Assembly (NCBI RefSeq): GCF_001724605.1
Contig: NZ_MEEX01000032.1
Location: 1 to 50,674, forward strand
Direction of reading: 5' to 3'
Length of the DNA: 50,674 nt
Source: Phenylobacterium sp. SCN 70-31
GTDB lineage: Bacteria; Pseudomonadota; Alphaproteobacteria; Caulobacterales; Caulobacteraceae
The notes under the pieces are model-generated. The model was not told the origin of the DNA. It searched no databases and was given only the letters and a program-made list of their open reading frames with translations. The stretch's first letter is position 1. Each line of letters begins with the position of its first letter. A program made the translations under genes and the position numbers. Shown here piece by piece: positions 25,171 through 34,681 of the stretch.

Positions 25171-27102
25171 ATGGAGCGAATGGCCGTCCGGGCACAGACC
25201 GTCGTGTTCGACGCCTTTCTCGCGGCCGTCGCTTTCGGCATCGCATTCTTCGTGGCGCCGACCCAGCCCGAACTGGGGTTTGGTCAGGAGGGCGCCCTGG
25301 GCGTCTTCCAACTCGCCGGCCTCTACGCCGCCATCGCCGGGGTGTTCGGCGCTCTCTTTCGGCGTGAGTTGTCGCCGTGGCGCTATGTGTCGATTCCCGA
25401 CGCCCTCGTGCTGGCGCGCTGCGCGCTGCTGACGGTTGGCGTCTTCCTGCTGGCGGTGTTCGTTCTGGACCGCGCCGAGGGTCTGCCGCGCTCCACCCTG
25501 GTCATGGCTCCGGTCTTCCAGATGGTGATCGCCATGGGGGTCCGCATCCTCCGCCGGGCGATCCACGAACACGCGCTGGAGACTCTTTCGCCTCTCAAGG
25601 CCATCGGCGACCGCCTCGCCCAGACGCCGTCCCTGCTGCTCATCGGCCCCCCCTCGCTGGCCGACACCTACCTGCGCGACATGGCCCGCAGCCACGACCG
25701 CAGCTATACGCCCGTCGGCATCATCGGCACCGACCGGCGCGACGTAGGCGCCAACGTCCGAGGCGTCTGCATCCTCGAGGCGATCGACAATCTGGACGAG
25801 GCCCTGGCCGACCTGCGCCGCTGGAACCGCTATCCTCGCGCCATCCTGTTCCTCGAGGAGCCCGGAAAGCTCAGGGGGCTGACGGCCGAGCAGCTCGGCC
25901 GACTGAAAGCCGACGGTATCCGGCTGCTACGCCTGCCCTCCATCGTCGAACTCGCCCAGCATGACGGCCTCACGCTGGTGCCGATGCGCGATATCAACAT
26001 CGAGGAACTGCTCGCGCGGGACCCCATCGAGCTGGACCGCCGCGCAGTGGGCCGCCTCCTGGCCGCCCGGCGCGTCCTGGTCACGGGCGCCGGCGGATCG
26101 ATCGGCGCCGAGCTCTGCCGCCAGGTGGCCAGCTTCGGTTGCGCCCACCTCACCCTGCTCGATTTCTCCGAGACCGCCCTGTTCGAGATCGAGCGCGAGA
26201 TGCGCGAGACCTTCCCGCACATTGCGACGAAAGCCGTGCTCTGCGACGTCCGCAACGCGCCACGCGCCGTCGAAGTGTTCCAGCGCGAAGCGCCGGACCT
26301 CGTCTTCCACGCCGCAGCCCTGAAGCATGTCTCGATGGTCGAGCGCCACCCTGCCGAGGGGCTGCTGACAAACGTCGTCGGGACGTGGAACGTCACCGAA
26401 GCCGCCAAGGCCTGCGGCGCCGGCCAGATGGTGCTGATCTCCACCGACAAGGCCGTCGACCCCACCAACGTGATGGGCGCCACCAAGCGCCTGGCCGAGG
26501 CGGTGATCCAGGCCCAGCAGACCACCAACAACAGCCGCACCCGCTTCTCGGCTGTGCGCTTCGGCAACGTACTGGGCTCGTCTGGCTCGGTGGTGCCGAT
26601 CTTCAAGTCCCAGATCGAACGGGGGGGGCCGGTCACGGTCACCCATCCCGACATGTCGCGTTTCTTCATGACCATCCCGGAGGCGGCCCAGCTCGTGCTG
26701 CACGCCACCGCCGCCTGCCATGAAGACGACCGTCAGGACTCGCGCCTGTTCCTGCTGGAGATGGGCGAACCCGTGAACATCCTGGATCTCGCCCGTCAGA
26801 TGATCGCGCTTTCCGGCCGCCGCGACGTCGAGATCGAGATCACGGGCCTGCGCCCCGGCGAGAAGCTGACCGAGGCGCTTCTCGACGAGACCGAGACCTC
26901 GCTGCCGGCCGCGCCGAAGGTCATGGAGGTGGTGTCCGGTTCGGCGCTGCGCGTGACACCCGGGCACCTTGAGGAACTCGCCGCCATCGCCCGTGGCGGC
27001 GACGCCGACGACGTGCGCCGGGCCCTGTTCGATCTCGTGGCTCAGGTCCGCGGCGAAAAGCCCGCCGGCGCACCGAACCTGCGGGTCATCTCGGGGGGCT
27101 GA
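25171..27102 (+). CDS. membrane-bound nucleotide-sugar 4,6-dehydratase/epimerase (CapD/WbpM-like)
   Basis: This 643-aa protein has four N-terminal membrane segments (to about residue 130), a first nucleotide-binding domain (about 140-290), and a catalytic extended-SDR domain starting with VLVTGAGGSIGAELCRQ (from about 302). The active site is the family-specific MGATKR (about 436-441) instead of YxxxK, with STDKAVDP upstream, as in WbpM/PglF-type UDP-GlcNAc 4,6-dehydratases. It acts at the inner membrane to make precursors of deoxyamino sugars for surface polysaccharide. The ATG at 25171 is chosen over 25135 because GGAG precedes it. Confidence 0.9.
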   Translation: MERMAVRAQTVVFDAFLAAVAFGIAFFVAPTQPELGFGQEGALGVFQLAGLYAAIAGVFGALFRRELSPWRYVSIPDALVLARCALLTVGVFLLAVFVLDRAEGLPRSTLVMAPVFQMVIAMGVRILRRAIHEHALETLSPLKAIGDRLAQTPSLLLIGPPSLADTYLRDMARSHDRSYTPVGIIGTDRRDVGANVRGVCILEAIDNLDEALADLRRWNRYPRAILFLEEPGKLRGLTAEQLGRLKADGIRLLRLPSIVELAQHDGLTLVPMRDINIEELLARDPIELDRRAVGRLLAARRVLVTGAGGSIGAELCRQVASFGCAHLTLLDFSETALFEIEREMRETFPHIATKAVLCDVRNAPRAVEVFQREAPDLVFHAAALKHVSMVERHPAEGLLTNVVGTWNVTEAAKACGAGQMVLISTDKAVDPTNVMGATKRLAEAVIQAQQTTNNSRTRFSAVRFGNVLGSSGSVVPIFKSQIERGGPVTVTHPDMSRFFMTIPEAAQLVLHATAACHEDDRQDSRLFLLEMGEPVNILDLARQMIALSGRRDVEIEITGLRPGEKLTEALLDETETSLPAAPKVMEVVSGSALRVTPGHLEELAAIARGGDADDVRRALFDLVAQVRGEKPAGAPNLRVISGG

Positions 27103-27277
27103 AGCCTTTCACGCGCGTCCGCCGTCGATCCGAACCCGGAAAACAGCCGCGCGCCGCGCGGTTCCAAAACGCCCGGCAAAGCCCGGCGCACGCCCCGGCG
27201 GGTCGGCCTCGCGCGCACATGGCGCCGCCGTCCCTGTGACGGACGCGTAGACGTCGCGACCGTCCGCCTCGCCGCGC

Positions 27278-29134
27278 CTATTCGGCCGCCACCACCTGAG
27301 CAGGCGCGCCAGCCGATTGCAGCCGGGCGACAAGGGCTTCGTACTCGTCCCACAGCGCTTTCGGCGTCTGCTCGCCGAAACGTTCGTAGAACTCGGGGAT
27401 CAGGGCGGCTTCCTTGGCCCAGATGACCGGGTCCACCGTCAGCAGCAGGTCGAGCTGCGCATCGGTCAGAGTCAGACCCGACACGTCCAGGCTGGCGCGC
27501 GCCGGCACCCGGCCGATCGGCGTCTCCACCGCGTCGGCCTTGCCGTCCAGGCGCTCTACGATCCACTTCAGCACGCGGCTGTTGTCGCCGAAGCCCGGCC
27601 AGACGAACTTGCCCCGCTCATCCTTCCGGAACCAGTTAACGAAGAAGATCCTGGGCAGCTTCTCCGGATCCGGAGCCGTGTCGCCCATCTTCAGCCAGTG
27701 GCCGAAGTAGTCGCCCATGTTGTAGCCGCAGAAGGGCAGCATCGCGAACGGATCGCGACGCAGTTCGCCGATGGCGTTCTCGGCCGCAGCGGTGCCTTCC
27801 GAGGCCACGTTCGAGGCCATGAAGACGCCGTGGCGCCAGTCACGGGCCTCGGTCACCAACGGCACCGCCGACGCGCGGCGGCCGCCGAACAGGATGGCCG
27901 AGATCGGCACGCCGGCCGGATCCTCCCATTCGGGCGCGGCCACCGGGCACTGCGCAGCCGGTACGGTGAAGCGGGCGTTCGGATGGGCGGCGGGCTCGGC
28001 GCTCTCCGGCGTCCAGTCGCGGCCTTTCCAGTCGATCAGGTGCGCCGGCGCCTCGGGCGTCAGGCCCTCCCACCAGACGTCGCCGTCATCCGTCAGGGCG
28101 ACATTGGTGAAGACGGAATTGCCCCACAGGGTGTCGATCGCGTTTCGGTTCGTCTCGATCCCGGTGCCGGGCGCCACGCCGAAGAATCCCGCCTCGGGGT
28201 TGATCGCGTAGAGTTGGCCATCGTCGCCGAACCGCATCCAGCAGATGTCGTCGCCGATCGTCTCGGCCTTCCAGCCGGCGAGCGTGGGCTGCAACATCGC
28301 CATGTTGGTCTTGCCGCACGCGCTGGGGAACGCCGCGGCGATGTACTTCACCACACCTTCGGGCGAAGTGAGCTTTAGGATGAGCATGTGCTCGGCGAAC
28401 CAGCCCTCGTCGCGGGCCATGACCGAAGCGATCCGCAGCGCGAGGCACTTCTTCCCGAGCAGGGCGTTGCCGCCATAGCCCGAGCCGTACGACCAGATCT
28501 CACGGCTCTCCGGGAAATGGACGATGTACTTGATCTCGTTGCACGGCCACGGCACGTCCTGCGCCCCGTCCGCAAGCGGCATGCCGACGGTGTGGACGCA
28601 GGGGACGAAGAAACCGTCGTCGCCCAGCATCTCCAGGGCGCCCTTCCCCATGCGGGTCATGACGCGCATCGACACGGCCACATAGGCGCTGTCGGTGATC
28701 TCGACGCCGATCTGACTGATCCGCGAGCCCAGCGGGCCCATGCAGAACGGCACGACATACATGGTGCGGCCACGCATGACGCCGGCGAACAGATCCTTCA
28801 GGTCGGCCCGCATCTCGGCCGGGTCGAGCCAGTTGTTGGTCGGGCCGGCGTCCTCGGGGTTTTCGGAGCAGATGAACGTGCGGCTTTCCACACGGGCCAC
28901 GTCGCGGGGATCGGAGGCGGCGTAGAACGAGTTCGGGCGCTTCTCGGGGTTCAGGCGCTTCAAGGTGCCGGACGCGACCAGTTCATCGGTCAGCCGGGTC
29001 CACTCCTCGTCGGATCCATCGCACCAGACGACCCGGTCCGGCTGCGTCAGCTCGGCGATGTCACGCACCCACTGGACGAGTTTGGCGTGTTTCGTCGGCG
29101 CGGGCGCGAGTCCCGATACGGTCTTCTGGTTCAT
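27278..29134 (-). CDS. pckG: phosphoenolpyruvate carboxykinase (GTP)
   Basis: This 618-aa protein is a GTP-type PEPCK. The P-loop AAFPSACGKTNMAML (residues 267-281) has the reactive Cys273 and Lys275 and the family sequence SACGKTN. Further marks are WSYGSGYGGNALLGKK (214-229) and IFFVNWFRKDERGKFVWPG. It converts oxaloacetate and GTP to PEP at the entry to gluconeogenesis. GAGGAG lies upstream of the ATG at 29134, which excludes a long in-frame extension. It stands alone, convergent with the CapD-like gene. Confidence 0.96.
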   Translation of the reverse strand: MNQKTVSGLAPAPTKHAKLVQWVRDIAELTQPDRVVWCDGSDEEWTRLTDELVASGTLKRLNPEKRPNSFYAASDPRDVARVESRTFICSENPEDAGPTNNWLDPAEMRADLKDLFAGVMRGRTMYVVPFCMGPLGSRISQIGVEITDSAYVAVSMRVMTRMGKGALEMLGDDGFFVPCVHTVGMPLADGAQDVPWPCNEIKYIVHFPESREIWSYGSGYGGNALLGKKCLALRIASVMARDEGWFAEHMLILKLTSPEGVVKYIAAAFPSACGKTNMAMLQPTLAGWKAETIGDDICWMRFGDDGQLYAINPEAGFFGVAPGTGIETNRNAIDTLWGNSVFTNVALTDDGDVWWEGLTPEAPAHLIDWKGRDWTPESAEPAAHPNARFTVPAAQCPVAAPEWEDPAGVPISAILFGGRRASAVPLVTEARDWRHGVFMASNVASEGTAAAENAIGELRRDPFAMLPFCGYNMGDYFGHWLKMGDTAPDPEKLPRIFFVNWFRKDERGKFVWPGFGDNSRVLKWIVERLDGKADAVETPIGRVPARASLDVSGLTLTDAQLDLLLTVDPVIWAKEAALIPEFYERFGEQTPKALWDEYEALVARLQSAGAPAQVVAAE

Positions 29135-29645
29135 AGACAACGACTCCTCGAACCCCAATTTGGCACAGTGGGACAAGCCCCCGCACTCTCTCCCCGCGAG
29201 CAATCTCATAGAGACTGAAAGCTCGCCTGCATACCGCGGGCCAGCATAAGCCGGCTCAAGTGTCCCGCTCATCCTGCGGATCGCCTGTGGATAGGGCTGC
29301 ATTAGAGACGTCATGCGGCGGAATCGGGACGGGGATTCGCCTCGAAAGCGAATCTGCCGGTCCGGAGGATGGGCGTGCAGGCCACTCCCCCGCGACCCGC
29401 ACGCCCCTGACGTCACCCCCGAAAGCGGCCGCCCCCCGGCGCCGCAAACTCCATGACGTCGCATGCCAGGACGCCGCCGCGGCGGCTTGCCCCCCAATCT
29501 CAGCCGCAATGAAGCTGCGAGACGAAAGTTGGCGGAGCGGCTGGAATACGGCATCTCTGGTCCGGCCGTTCTGGGAGACCGCCGCGCGAATGATCCGCCC
29601 GGAGACCTGCGCCGCCCCGCCCGCCCCCGCGCTCCGGCGCCGGGC
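29135..29645. other. intergenic region between pckG and the ECF sigma gene
   Basis: These 511 bases between divergent genes should carry both promoters. No open frame here has a ribosome site and recognisable sequence. I see no repeat, box or RNA structure that I could defend. The part near pckG (29135-29260) is less GC-rich, as expected for a promoter region. Confidence 0.4.
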
Positions 29646-30191
29646 ATGAGCGCGCGCGCCGAACCGGGTCCGCAACGCCCGACCGACCCTCTGCTGGAAA
29701 TCTTCCTCGAGCGCCGGGGCAACCTCCTGCGCTTCTACTCCGCCCGAACGGGGTCGCCCTCGCTGGCCGAAGATCTGGTCCAGGAACTGTACCTGAAGCT
29801 CGCTTCCCGCGACCCCGACGTGACCGCCGAGAATCCGGTCGCCCTGATCTATCGCATCGCCACCAACGTGATGCTGGACCGCGCACGCGGCGAGGCCCGC
29901 GCTGCGGCCCGCGACAGCGCCTGGCGGATCGTGGCCCACGCCAGTCTCGGCCGCGAGGATGTCGTCGACGCCGCGCCCGCCGACGAGGTGGCGGCCTCGC
30001 GCCAGCGCCTCCGCCAGCTCATAGAGGCGGCGGCCGACCTGCCCCCGCAGCAGCGGCGCGCGTTCCGCCTCCACAAGCTGGAAGGCCGGAGCCATGCCGA
30101 GACGGCGCGCGTGATGGGCCTGTCGGTCAAATCCGTGGAGAAGCACGTCTCGGCCGCCTTGAAGTCGCTCACCGCAAAGTTGGGGCGATGA
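29646..30191 (+). CDS. ECF sigma factor, FecI-like
   Basis: This 181-aa protein has sigma region 2 (LLEIFLERRGNLLRFY, then SLAEDLVQELYLKLASRD around residues 39-58) and region 4 with LPPQQRRAFRLHKLEG (about 135-150) and the helix-turn-helix SHAETARVMGLSVKSVEKHV. This is the FecI form that directs polymerase to TonB receptor genes. It is followed by a FecR gene after 94 bases and then by an STN-containing receptor. The three make a cell-surface signalling unit. The start at 29646 is the ATG that gives the normal length, and longer frames have no support. Confidence 0.9.
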   Translation: MSARAEPGPQRPTDPLLEIFLERRGNLLRFYSARTGSPSLAEDLVQELYLKLASRDPDVTAENPVALIYRIATNVMLDRARGEARAAARDSAWRIVAHASLGREDVVDAAPADEVAASRQRLRQLIEAAADLPPQQRRAFRLHKLEGRSHAETARVMGLSVKSVEKHVSAALKSLTAKLGR

Positions 30192-30285
30192 TCTACCATA
30201 AATTGCATCGCACACCTGGGGGGAGCTTGGGGTCGGCGCCGTCTATGCCCTTGAAGGGCTGCTTACCGCAGCACCGAAGGGGCTC

Positions 30286-31272
30286 ATGATCAACGCTCGG
30301 CGATACGACGATGACGCGCGGCGGGAAGACGCCGCGGCGTGGGTCGTACGGCTCGAAGCCGGCGATCTCGGCGACGCCGAGGCTGCGGTGTTCGACGCCT
30401 GGCTGTCGGCGGCCTCTGAAAACGCCCGGGCCTTCGACGACGCCCTGTCCGTCTCCCAGGCCTATGCGGCGGCGGCCGACCCCGTCGGCCTGGCGCTCGC
30501 GAACCGTCGTGAACGGCATCCCCGGACGTTCGACCGCCGCGTGATCGCCGGTTTCGGCGCCCTGGCGGCCGCCGCGGCTCTGGCCGTCGTGGTCGCGCCG
30601 CAGCTGTCTGCTCCCCAGACCCAGACCTACGTCACCGCAAAGGGCGAACGGCGCACGCTCGAACTGGCGGATGGCTCCACCGTCGAAATGAACGGCGGCA
30701 CGTCGCTGTCGGTCGCCCTCGCCCAGGACGGCCGGCGGGTGGCGCTGGATCACGGTCAGGCCGTGTTCGACGTGGCGCATGAACCCGGCCGGCCCTTCGT
30801 GATCGCTGCGGGCGACCGCACCGTCCAGGTCGTAGGCACCCAGTTCGACGTCCGCCGCCTGGACGGACGCCTCAGCGTCACGGTGGCGCGAGGGGCGGTC
30901 GAGGTGCGCCCCAGCGAAGGCGCCGCAGGACGCGCCTACCGCCTCCACCCCGGGCAGCGCCTGGATCACCGCGAAGGCCTGGCGGAGACGCAGGTCGCGG
31001 CGGCCGAGCCTGCCGAGGTTCTGGCCTGGCGCTCAGGCCGCCTCGTCTATCGCGAACAGCCTCTGCGCGACGTGGTCGCCGATCTCAATCAACAGTTCGC
31101 CACACCGATCCGGATCGAGGACCCCACCCTGGCCGCCATACCCATCTCGGGCGTCCTGGTCATCGACGATCAGGCGGCGGTCATTCGTCGCCTGGCCTTG
31201 CTGGTTCCCATAAGCGCGGTACGTTCCGACGCGGGCTTGATCCTGCGGCGCGATGGGGCGCCGGCCCGCTGA
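30286..31272 (+). CDS. FecR-like anti-sigma/sigma regulator
   Basis: This 328-aa protein has an N-terminal cytoplasmic domain (DUF4880-type, DAAAWVVRLEAGDLGDAEAAV, residues 15-35), a single membrane segment at about 86-105, and a periplasmic FecR domain (AKGERRTLELADGSTVEMNG, about 117-136, and VQVVGTQFDVRRLDGRLSV). A C-terminal STN-contacting part resembles DUF4974. It would hold the ECF sigma inactive until the receptor signals. It lies between the sigma and receptor genes on the same strand. Confidence 0.92.
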   Translation: MINARRYDDDARREDAAAWVVRLEAGDLGDAEAAVFDAWLSAASENARAFDDALSVSQAYAAAADPVGLALANRRERHPRTFDRRVIAGFGALAAAAALAVVVAPQLSAPQTQTYVTAKGERRTLELADGSTVEMNGGTSLSVALAQDGRRVALDHGQAVFDVAHEPGRPFVIAAGDRTVQVVGTQFDVRRLDGRLSVTVARGAVEVRPSEGAAGRAYRLHPGQRLDHREGLAETQVAAAEPAEVLAWRSGRLVYREQPLRDVVADLNQQFATPIRIEDPTLAAIPISGVLVIDDQAAVIRRLALLVPISAVRSDAGLILRRDGAPAR

Positions 31273-31317
31273 CGAGGGCGTGGAACCATAGACAGGCGCA
31301 GCCTGCCTTTACGAACG

Positions 31318-33699
31318 GTGCTGGGCGGCGTGGCCCTCGCTTGCGTGGCGGGGCGCGCTGAGGCCGCCGACGCGCGCTATCGCTTCTCCATACCGCCCCG
31401 CGCCTACGCCGACGCCCTCGTCGACCTGGGACTCCAGGCCAACGTCTCGGTGCTGGGCACCACTCATTGCGGCCCCGACGGACGGGCCTCGCTGACGGGC
31501 CGCCATACGCTGGATGAAGCCCTGCGTCTGCTGCTGCGGGACGCGCCATGCCGCTGGCAGGTGATCGACGGACAGACGGTGCGGATTCTGCCCGCCCCCC
31601 CTCCCCCTTCGCAGGCGTCGCGCCCGGAACCGCAACGCCCGCCTGCGCTGGTGTCCGAGGTCGTCGTCACCGCGACCAAGAGGACCGCGGCCGCGGATCG
31701 CCTAGCGGCGGGCGTCAGCACCATCTCGCGCCAGCAGGTCGAAAGCACGCGAAGCGTCGACGTGGGGCAGTCCGTCGGCCAGCTGGCCGGGGTCCTGACC
31801 ACCAACCTCGGCCCTGGGCGCGACAAACTGCTCATCCGAGGGCTTTCGGACGGCGCCTTCACGGGCCGGACCCGCTCGACGGTGGGCACCTACCTCGACG
31901 ACGCGCCTGTGAACTTCAATGCGCCCGATCCCGATCTTCGCCTGGTCGATATCGAGCGCGTGGAGGTCGTGCGGGGACCTCAGGGCGCGCTCTACGGCTC
32001 GGGCGCCCTGGCGGGCATCTACCGGATCGTGACCGCCAAGCCCGACCTTTCCGGCGTCTTCGCCGGCGCTTCGGCCGCCACCGCGCTCACGGAAGGCGGC
32101 GACGCCAGCCGGGAGGTGGACGGCTTTCTCAACCTGCCGATCATCAGGGACCGCGTCGGTCTGCGGCTGGTGGCCTACAAGGAGATACAGGGGGGCTATC
32201 TCGACGACGTGAACCTGGGCCTGGCGAACGTCGACAAGACCCGGCGCGACGGTGGGCGGCTCGCGCTCAGGATGGTGCTCGCCGACGGCTGGCGGCTCGA
32301 CGCCCTGGCCGCCACACAGCATCTGCGCTCGAACGACACCCAATACGCGATCGCCCGCATCGGCGAGAGCAGCTCGGCGCCTCGGCGCGCAAACCAGATC
32401 CGCGAGGCGCACAACAACGACTTCTCCTACGGCGGCGCCAACCTGCACGGCGAATTCGGCTGGGGCGGCCTAACCTCGTCGTTCAACTACGTGCACCATG
32501 TCTTCTCCAGCCAGTACGACGCCACAGAGCGCCTGGAAGAGATCTTCACGACCCCCACCACGGACCTGGGGGCCTATGTCGAGAGCACACGTTCGAACAT
32601 GCTGGTTCAGGATCTCGTCCTGCGCTCGCGCGAAGGATCGGCGACGGGCTGGCTCTTCGGCGTCTATGGCGCACGCTCGGTGGAGCGCAGTCCGTCCCAG
32701 CTCAGCCTGCTGTCTCCCGGCGGGATCTCTATCCGCTACACCGAGGTGCGCAAGGACCGTCTGACCGAGTTCGCCGTCTATGGCGAGGCGTCCTACGAGT
32801 TCGGAGAGGGATGGACCGCGACGCTGGGCGGCCGCGTCTTCGAGAACCGTGTCCATACGACGGCCGACATCGACCCCAAGGGGTTCATGGGCCCCCGCTC
32901 GTTCGACCAGCGCCGGACCTTCAAGGGATTCTCCCCCAAGCTCGCCATCCAGCGCGAGTTCCAGAACGGCGACCTCGTCTACGGCCTCGTCTCGGAGGGC
33001 TATCGGCCCGGCGGGTTCAACTCCAGCGGCTTCTTCCCCATCCGTCAGCAGCGCGCCACCTTCGCCCAGGATCGCCTGCGCAACTTCGAGGTGGGAGCGA
33101 AGGTCCGCCGGCTCGACGGGCGCCTGGCCGTGCGCGCCGCCGCCTATTACGACGACTGGAGCAACGTCCAGACCGACCAGTATCGGACATCGGGCCTGTC
33201 CTACACGGCCAACGTCGGGGATGCGCAGATCGCCGGGGTCGAGGCCGAGATCTCCTACGACTGGGCGTCCGGGTTCTCCTTGCAGGTCAACGCCAATCTC
33301 TCCGACTCGCGGATCCGCAACCCCAACTTCGATTTAGCCGCTCGGATCAGGGACGACCTTCCCGGCGTGCCGAACCTCTCCGCCGGCGCCCTGGCCCTCT
33401 ACGAACGACCGCTGACGGGCGACCTCACCTTACGCGTGGTGGGTCAGGCCAGCTATGTGGGACGATCCGCGCTCAGCTTCGACGCCACCCTCCCGTCCGA
33501 GAGCCAGGCCTATCTCCGCGCCCGCATCTCCGCCGAGCTCGCATCCGGCGACTGGCGGGTCATGGCCTTCGTCGTCAATCCCTTCGACGCCGAGGGCGAC
33601 ACCTTCGCCTACGGCAACCCCTTCAGCTTCGGCGACGTGCGCCAGGTTACCCCGCAGCGTCCGAGGACCTTAGGCGTGAGGCTGGCTGCGACATTCTGA
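31318..33699 (+). CDS. TonB-dependent receptor with signalling (STN) domain
   Basis: This protein of about 793 aa starts with a signal-like hydrophobic stretch ending GRAEA. It continues with an STN domain (about 20-90), a plug domain (VVVTATKR at 116, VERVEVVRGPQGALYGSGAL near 215-232), and a 22-strand barrel ending LGVRLAATF. The STN domain would signal to the FecR protein encoded upstream. The start is uncertain: GTG at 31318 gives a signal peptide without its basic n-region, which is encoded just upstream (RRSLPLR) behind GAGGG but with ATA, not ATG, at 31288. The ligand (siderophore or other) is unknown. Confidence 0.88.
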   Translation: MLGGVALACVAGRAEAADARYRFSIPPRAYADALVDLGLQANVSVLGTTHCGPDGRASLTGRHTLDEALRLLLRDAPCRWQVIDGQTVRILPAPPPPSQASRPEPQRPPALVSEVVVTATKRTAAADRLAAGVSTISRQQVESTRSVDVGQSVGQLAGVLTTNLGPGRDKLLIRGLSDGAFTGRTRSTVGTYLDDAPVNFNAPDPDLRLVDIERVEVVRGPQGALYGSGALAGIYRIVTAKPDLSGVFAGASAATALTEGGDASREVDGFLNLPIIRDRVGLRLVAYKEIQGGYLDDVNLGLANVDKTRRDGGRLALRMVLADGWRLDALAATQHLRSNDTQYAIARIGESSSAPRRANQIREAHNNDFSYGGANLHGEFGWGGLTSSFNYVHHVFSSQYDATERLEEIFTTPTTDLGAYVESTRSNMLVQDLVLRSREGSATGWLFGVYGARSVERSPSQLSLLSPGGISIRYTEVRKDRLTEFAVYGEASYEFGEGWTATLGGRVFENRVHTTADIDPKGFMGPRSFDQRRTFKGFSPKLAIQREFQNGDLVYGLVSEGYRPGGFNSSGFFPIRQQRATFAQDRLRNFEVGAKVRRLDGRLAVRAAAYYDDWSNVQTDQYRTSGLSYTANVGDAQIAGVEAEISYDWASGFSLQVNANLSDSRIRNPNFDLAARIRDDLPGVPNLSAGALALYERPLTGDLTLRVVGQASYVGRSALSFDATLPSESQAYLRARISAELASGDWRVMAFVVNPFDAEGDTFAYGNPFSFGDVRQVTPQRPRTLGVRLAATF

Positions 33700-33777
33700 C
33701 GATTCCCACGGCGACGCTGGGGGGCGTTCCAGACGCGCGGCGTCTTACGAATCGACGGGATCGGGACGGGGGTCCGG

Positions 33778-34605
33778 GTGATCAGGCTATCGGCGCTCGT
33801 ATGCGTGCAGAACCAGGACGCCATGCTGGCGGAATGCCTGCGCAAGCTGTCGTTCTGCGATGAGGTGGTGGTCGTCGCCGATCGCTGCACCGACCGATCC
33901 CAGGAGATCGCCCGCCGCAACGGCTGCATCGTCCTGGACGGTATCTTCCCGCTCGAAAGCCAGCGCAAGGCCGCCGGCGCCGAGGCCTGCACGGGGGACT
34001 GGGTTCTCGAGGTCGAGCCTGACGAGCTGATCGACGCGCACCTGGCGTGGGAGATCCGCGCCGTGCTCCAGATGCGCCCCGATGGCGACCACTACGACCT
34101 GCCGATCGACAACTACCTGGGCGACACGCTGATCCGCGACGGCTGGGCCGGTCCGCTCAGCGCCCGACGCGAGACACGTCTCTACCGCCGAGGGCTCAAA
34201 ACGTGGACGCCGGCCCGGCTCGACGCCCCGGCGACGCTCGAAGGCAGGTCGGGCGGCGCACTGAAGGGAGCCGTCCGGCGGATGCTGGGCGCTGACTTGA
34301 GCGGACTCCTGGCGCGGCTGGATCGGCGGACCTCCCTCGCCGCAGAGGATCTGGCCGACCGCGCGGGACAACCCGCCGCGATCGTCGCTGTGGCCAAGGG
34401 CGCGGCGACGTTCCTGTCCGCTTACCTGATGCGCGGCGGCTGGCGTGAAGGGCGCATGGGCGTGGTCACCGCGGCGCTCCAGGGATTGTTCCCCGTCATG
34501 GCCCAGATTCGGGCCCGGGACGTGATCGAAGCTCGCACCGCCGCCGCCGCAGCCGAGAGCGCGCGGATCGCCCGGCTGCGCGAACGGCGCTTCGCCGCGC
34601 GCTGA
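33778..34605 (+). CDS. family 2 glycosyltransferase (WaaE/KdtX-like)
   Basis: This 275-aa protein starts with GTG. The N-terminal GT-A domain has LSALVCVQNQDAMLAECL (residues 4-21), the strand EVVVVADRCTDRSQEIA (29-45), and VLEVEPDELI (76-85) in place of the usual DxD. This is the layout of the LPS core beta-1,4-glucosyltransferase family. A C-terminal hydrophobic stretch (about 205-245) may attach it to the membrane. It lies between the TonB receptor and the UDP-glucuronate epimerase genes and probably serves envelope polysaccharide. EPDE is a form also seen in related enzymes. Confidence 0.8.
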   Translation: MIRLSALVCVQNQDAMLAECLRKLSFCDEVVVVADRCTDRSQEIARRNGCIVLDGIFPLESQRKAAGAEACTGDWVLEVEPDELIDAHLAWEIRAVLQMRPDGDHYDLPIDNYLGDTLIRDGWAGPLSARRETRLYRRGLKTWTPARLDAPATLEGRSGGALKGAVRRMLGADLSGLLARLDRRTSLAAEDLADRAGQPAAIVAVAKGAATFLSAYLMRGGWREGRMGVVTAALQGLFPVMAQIRARDVIEARTAAAAAESARIARLRERRFAAR

Positions 34606-34681
34606 TCCTTTAAGGTCCTTGCAACGCGGCCGCCTCTAGGCACGCTTCGCGGACCTCCCCGCGGGTGCGAAAGGCCATCTC

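Noticed and set aside
29260..29649. Plus-strand 129-codon frame between pckG and the ECF sigma gene
   Set aside because: Low-complexity Arg/Pro/Ser/Ala sequence, no ribosome site. It overlaps the probable promoter regions of both neighbours.
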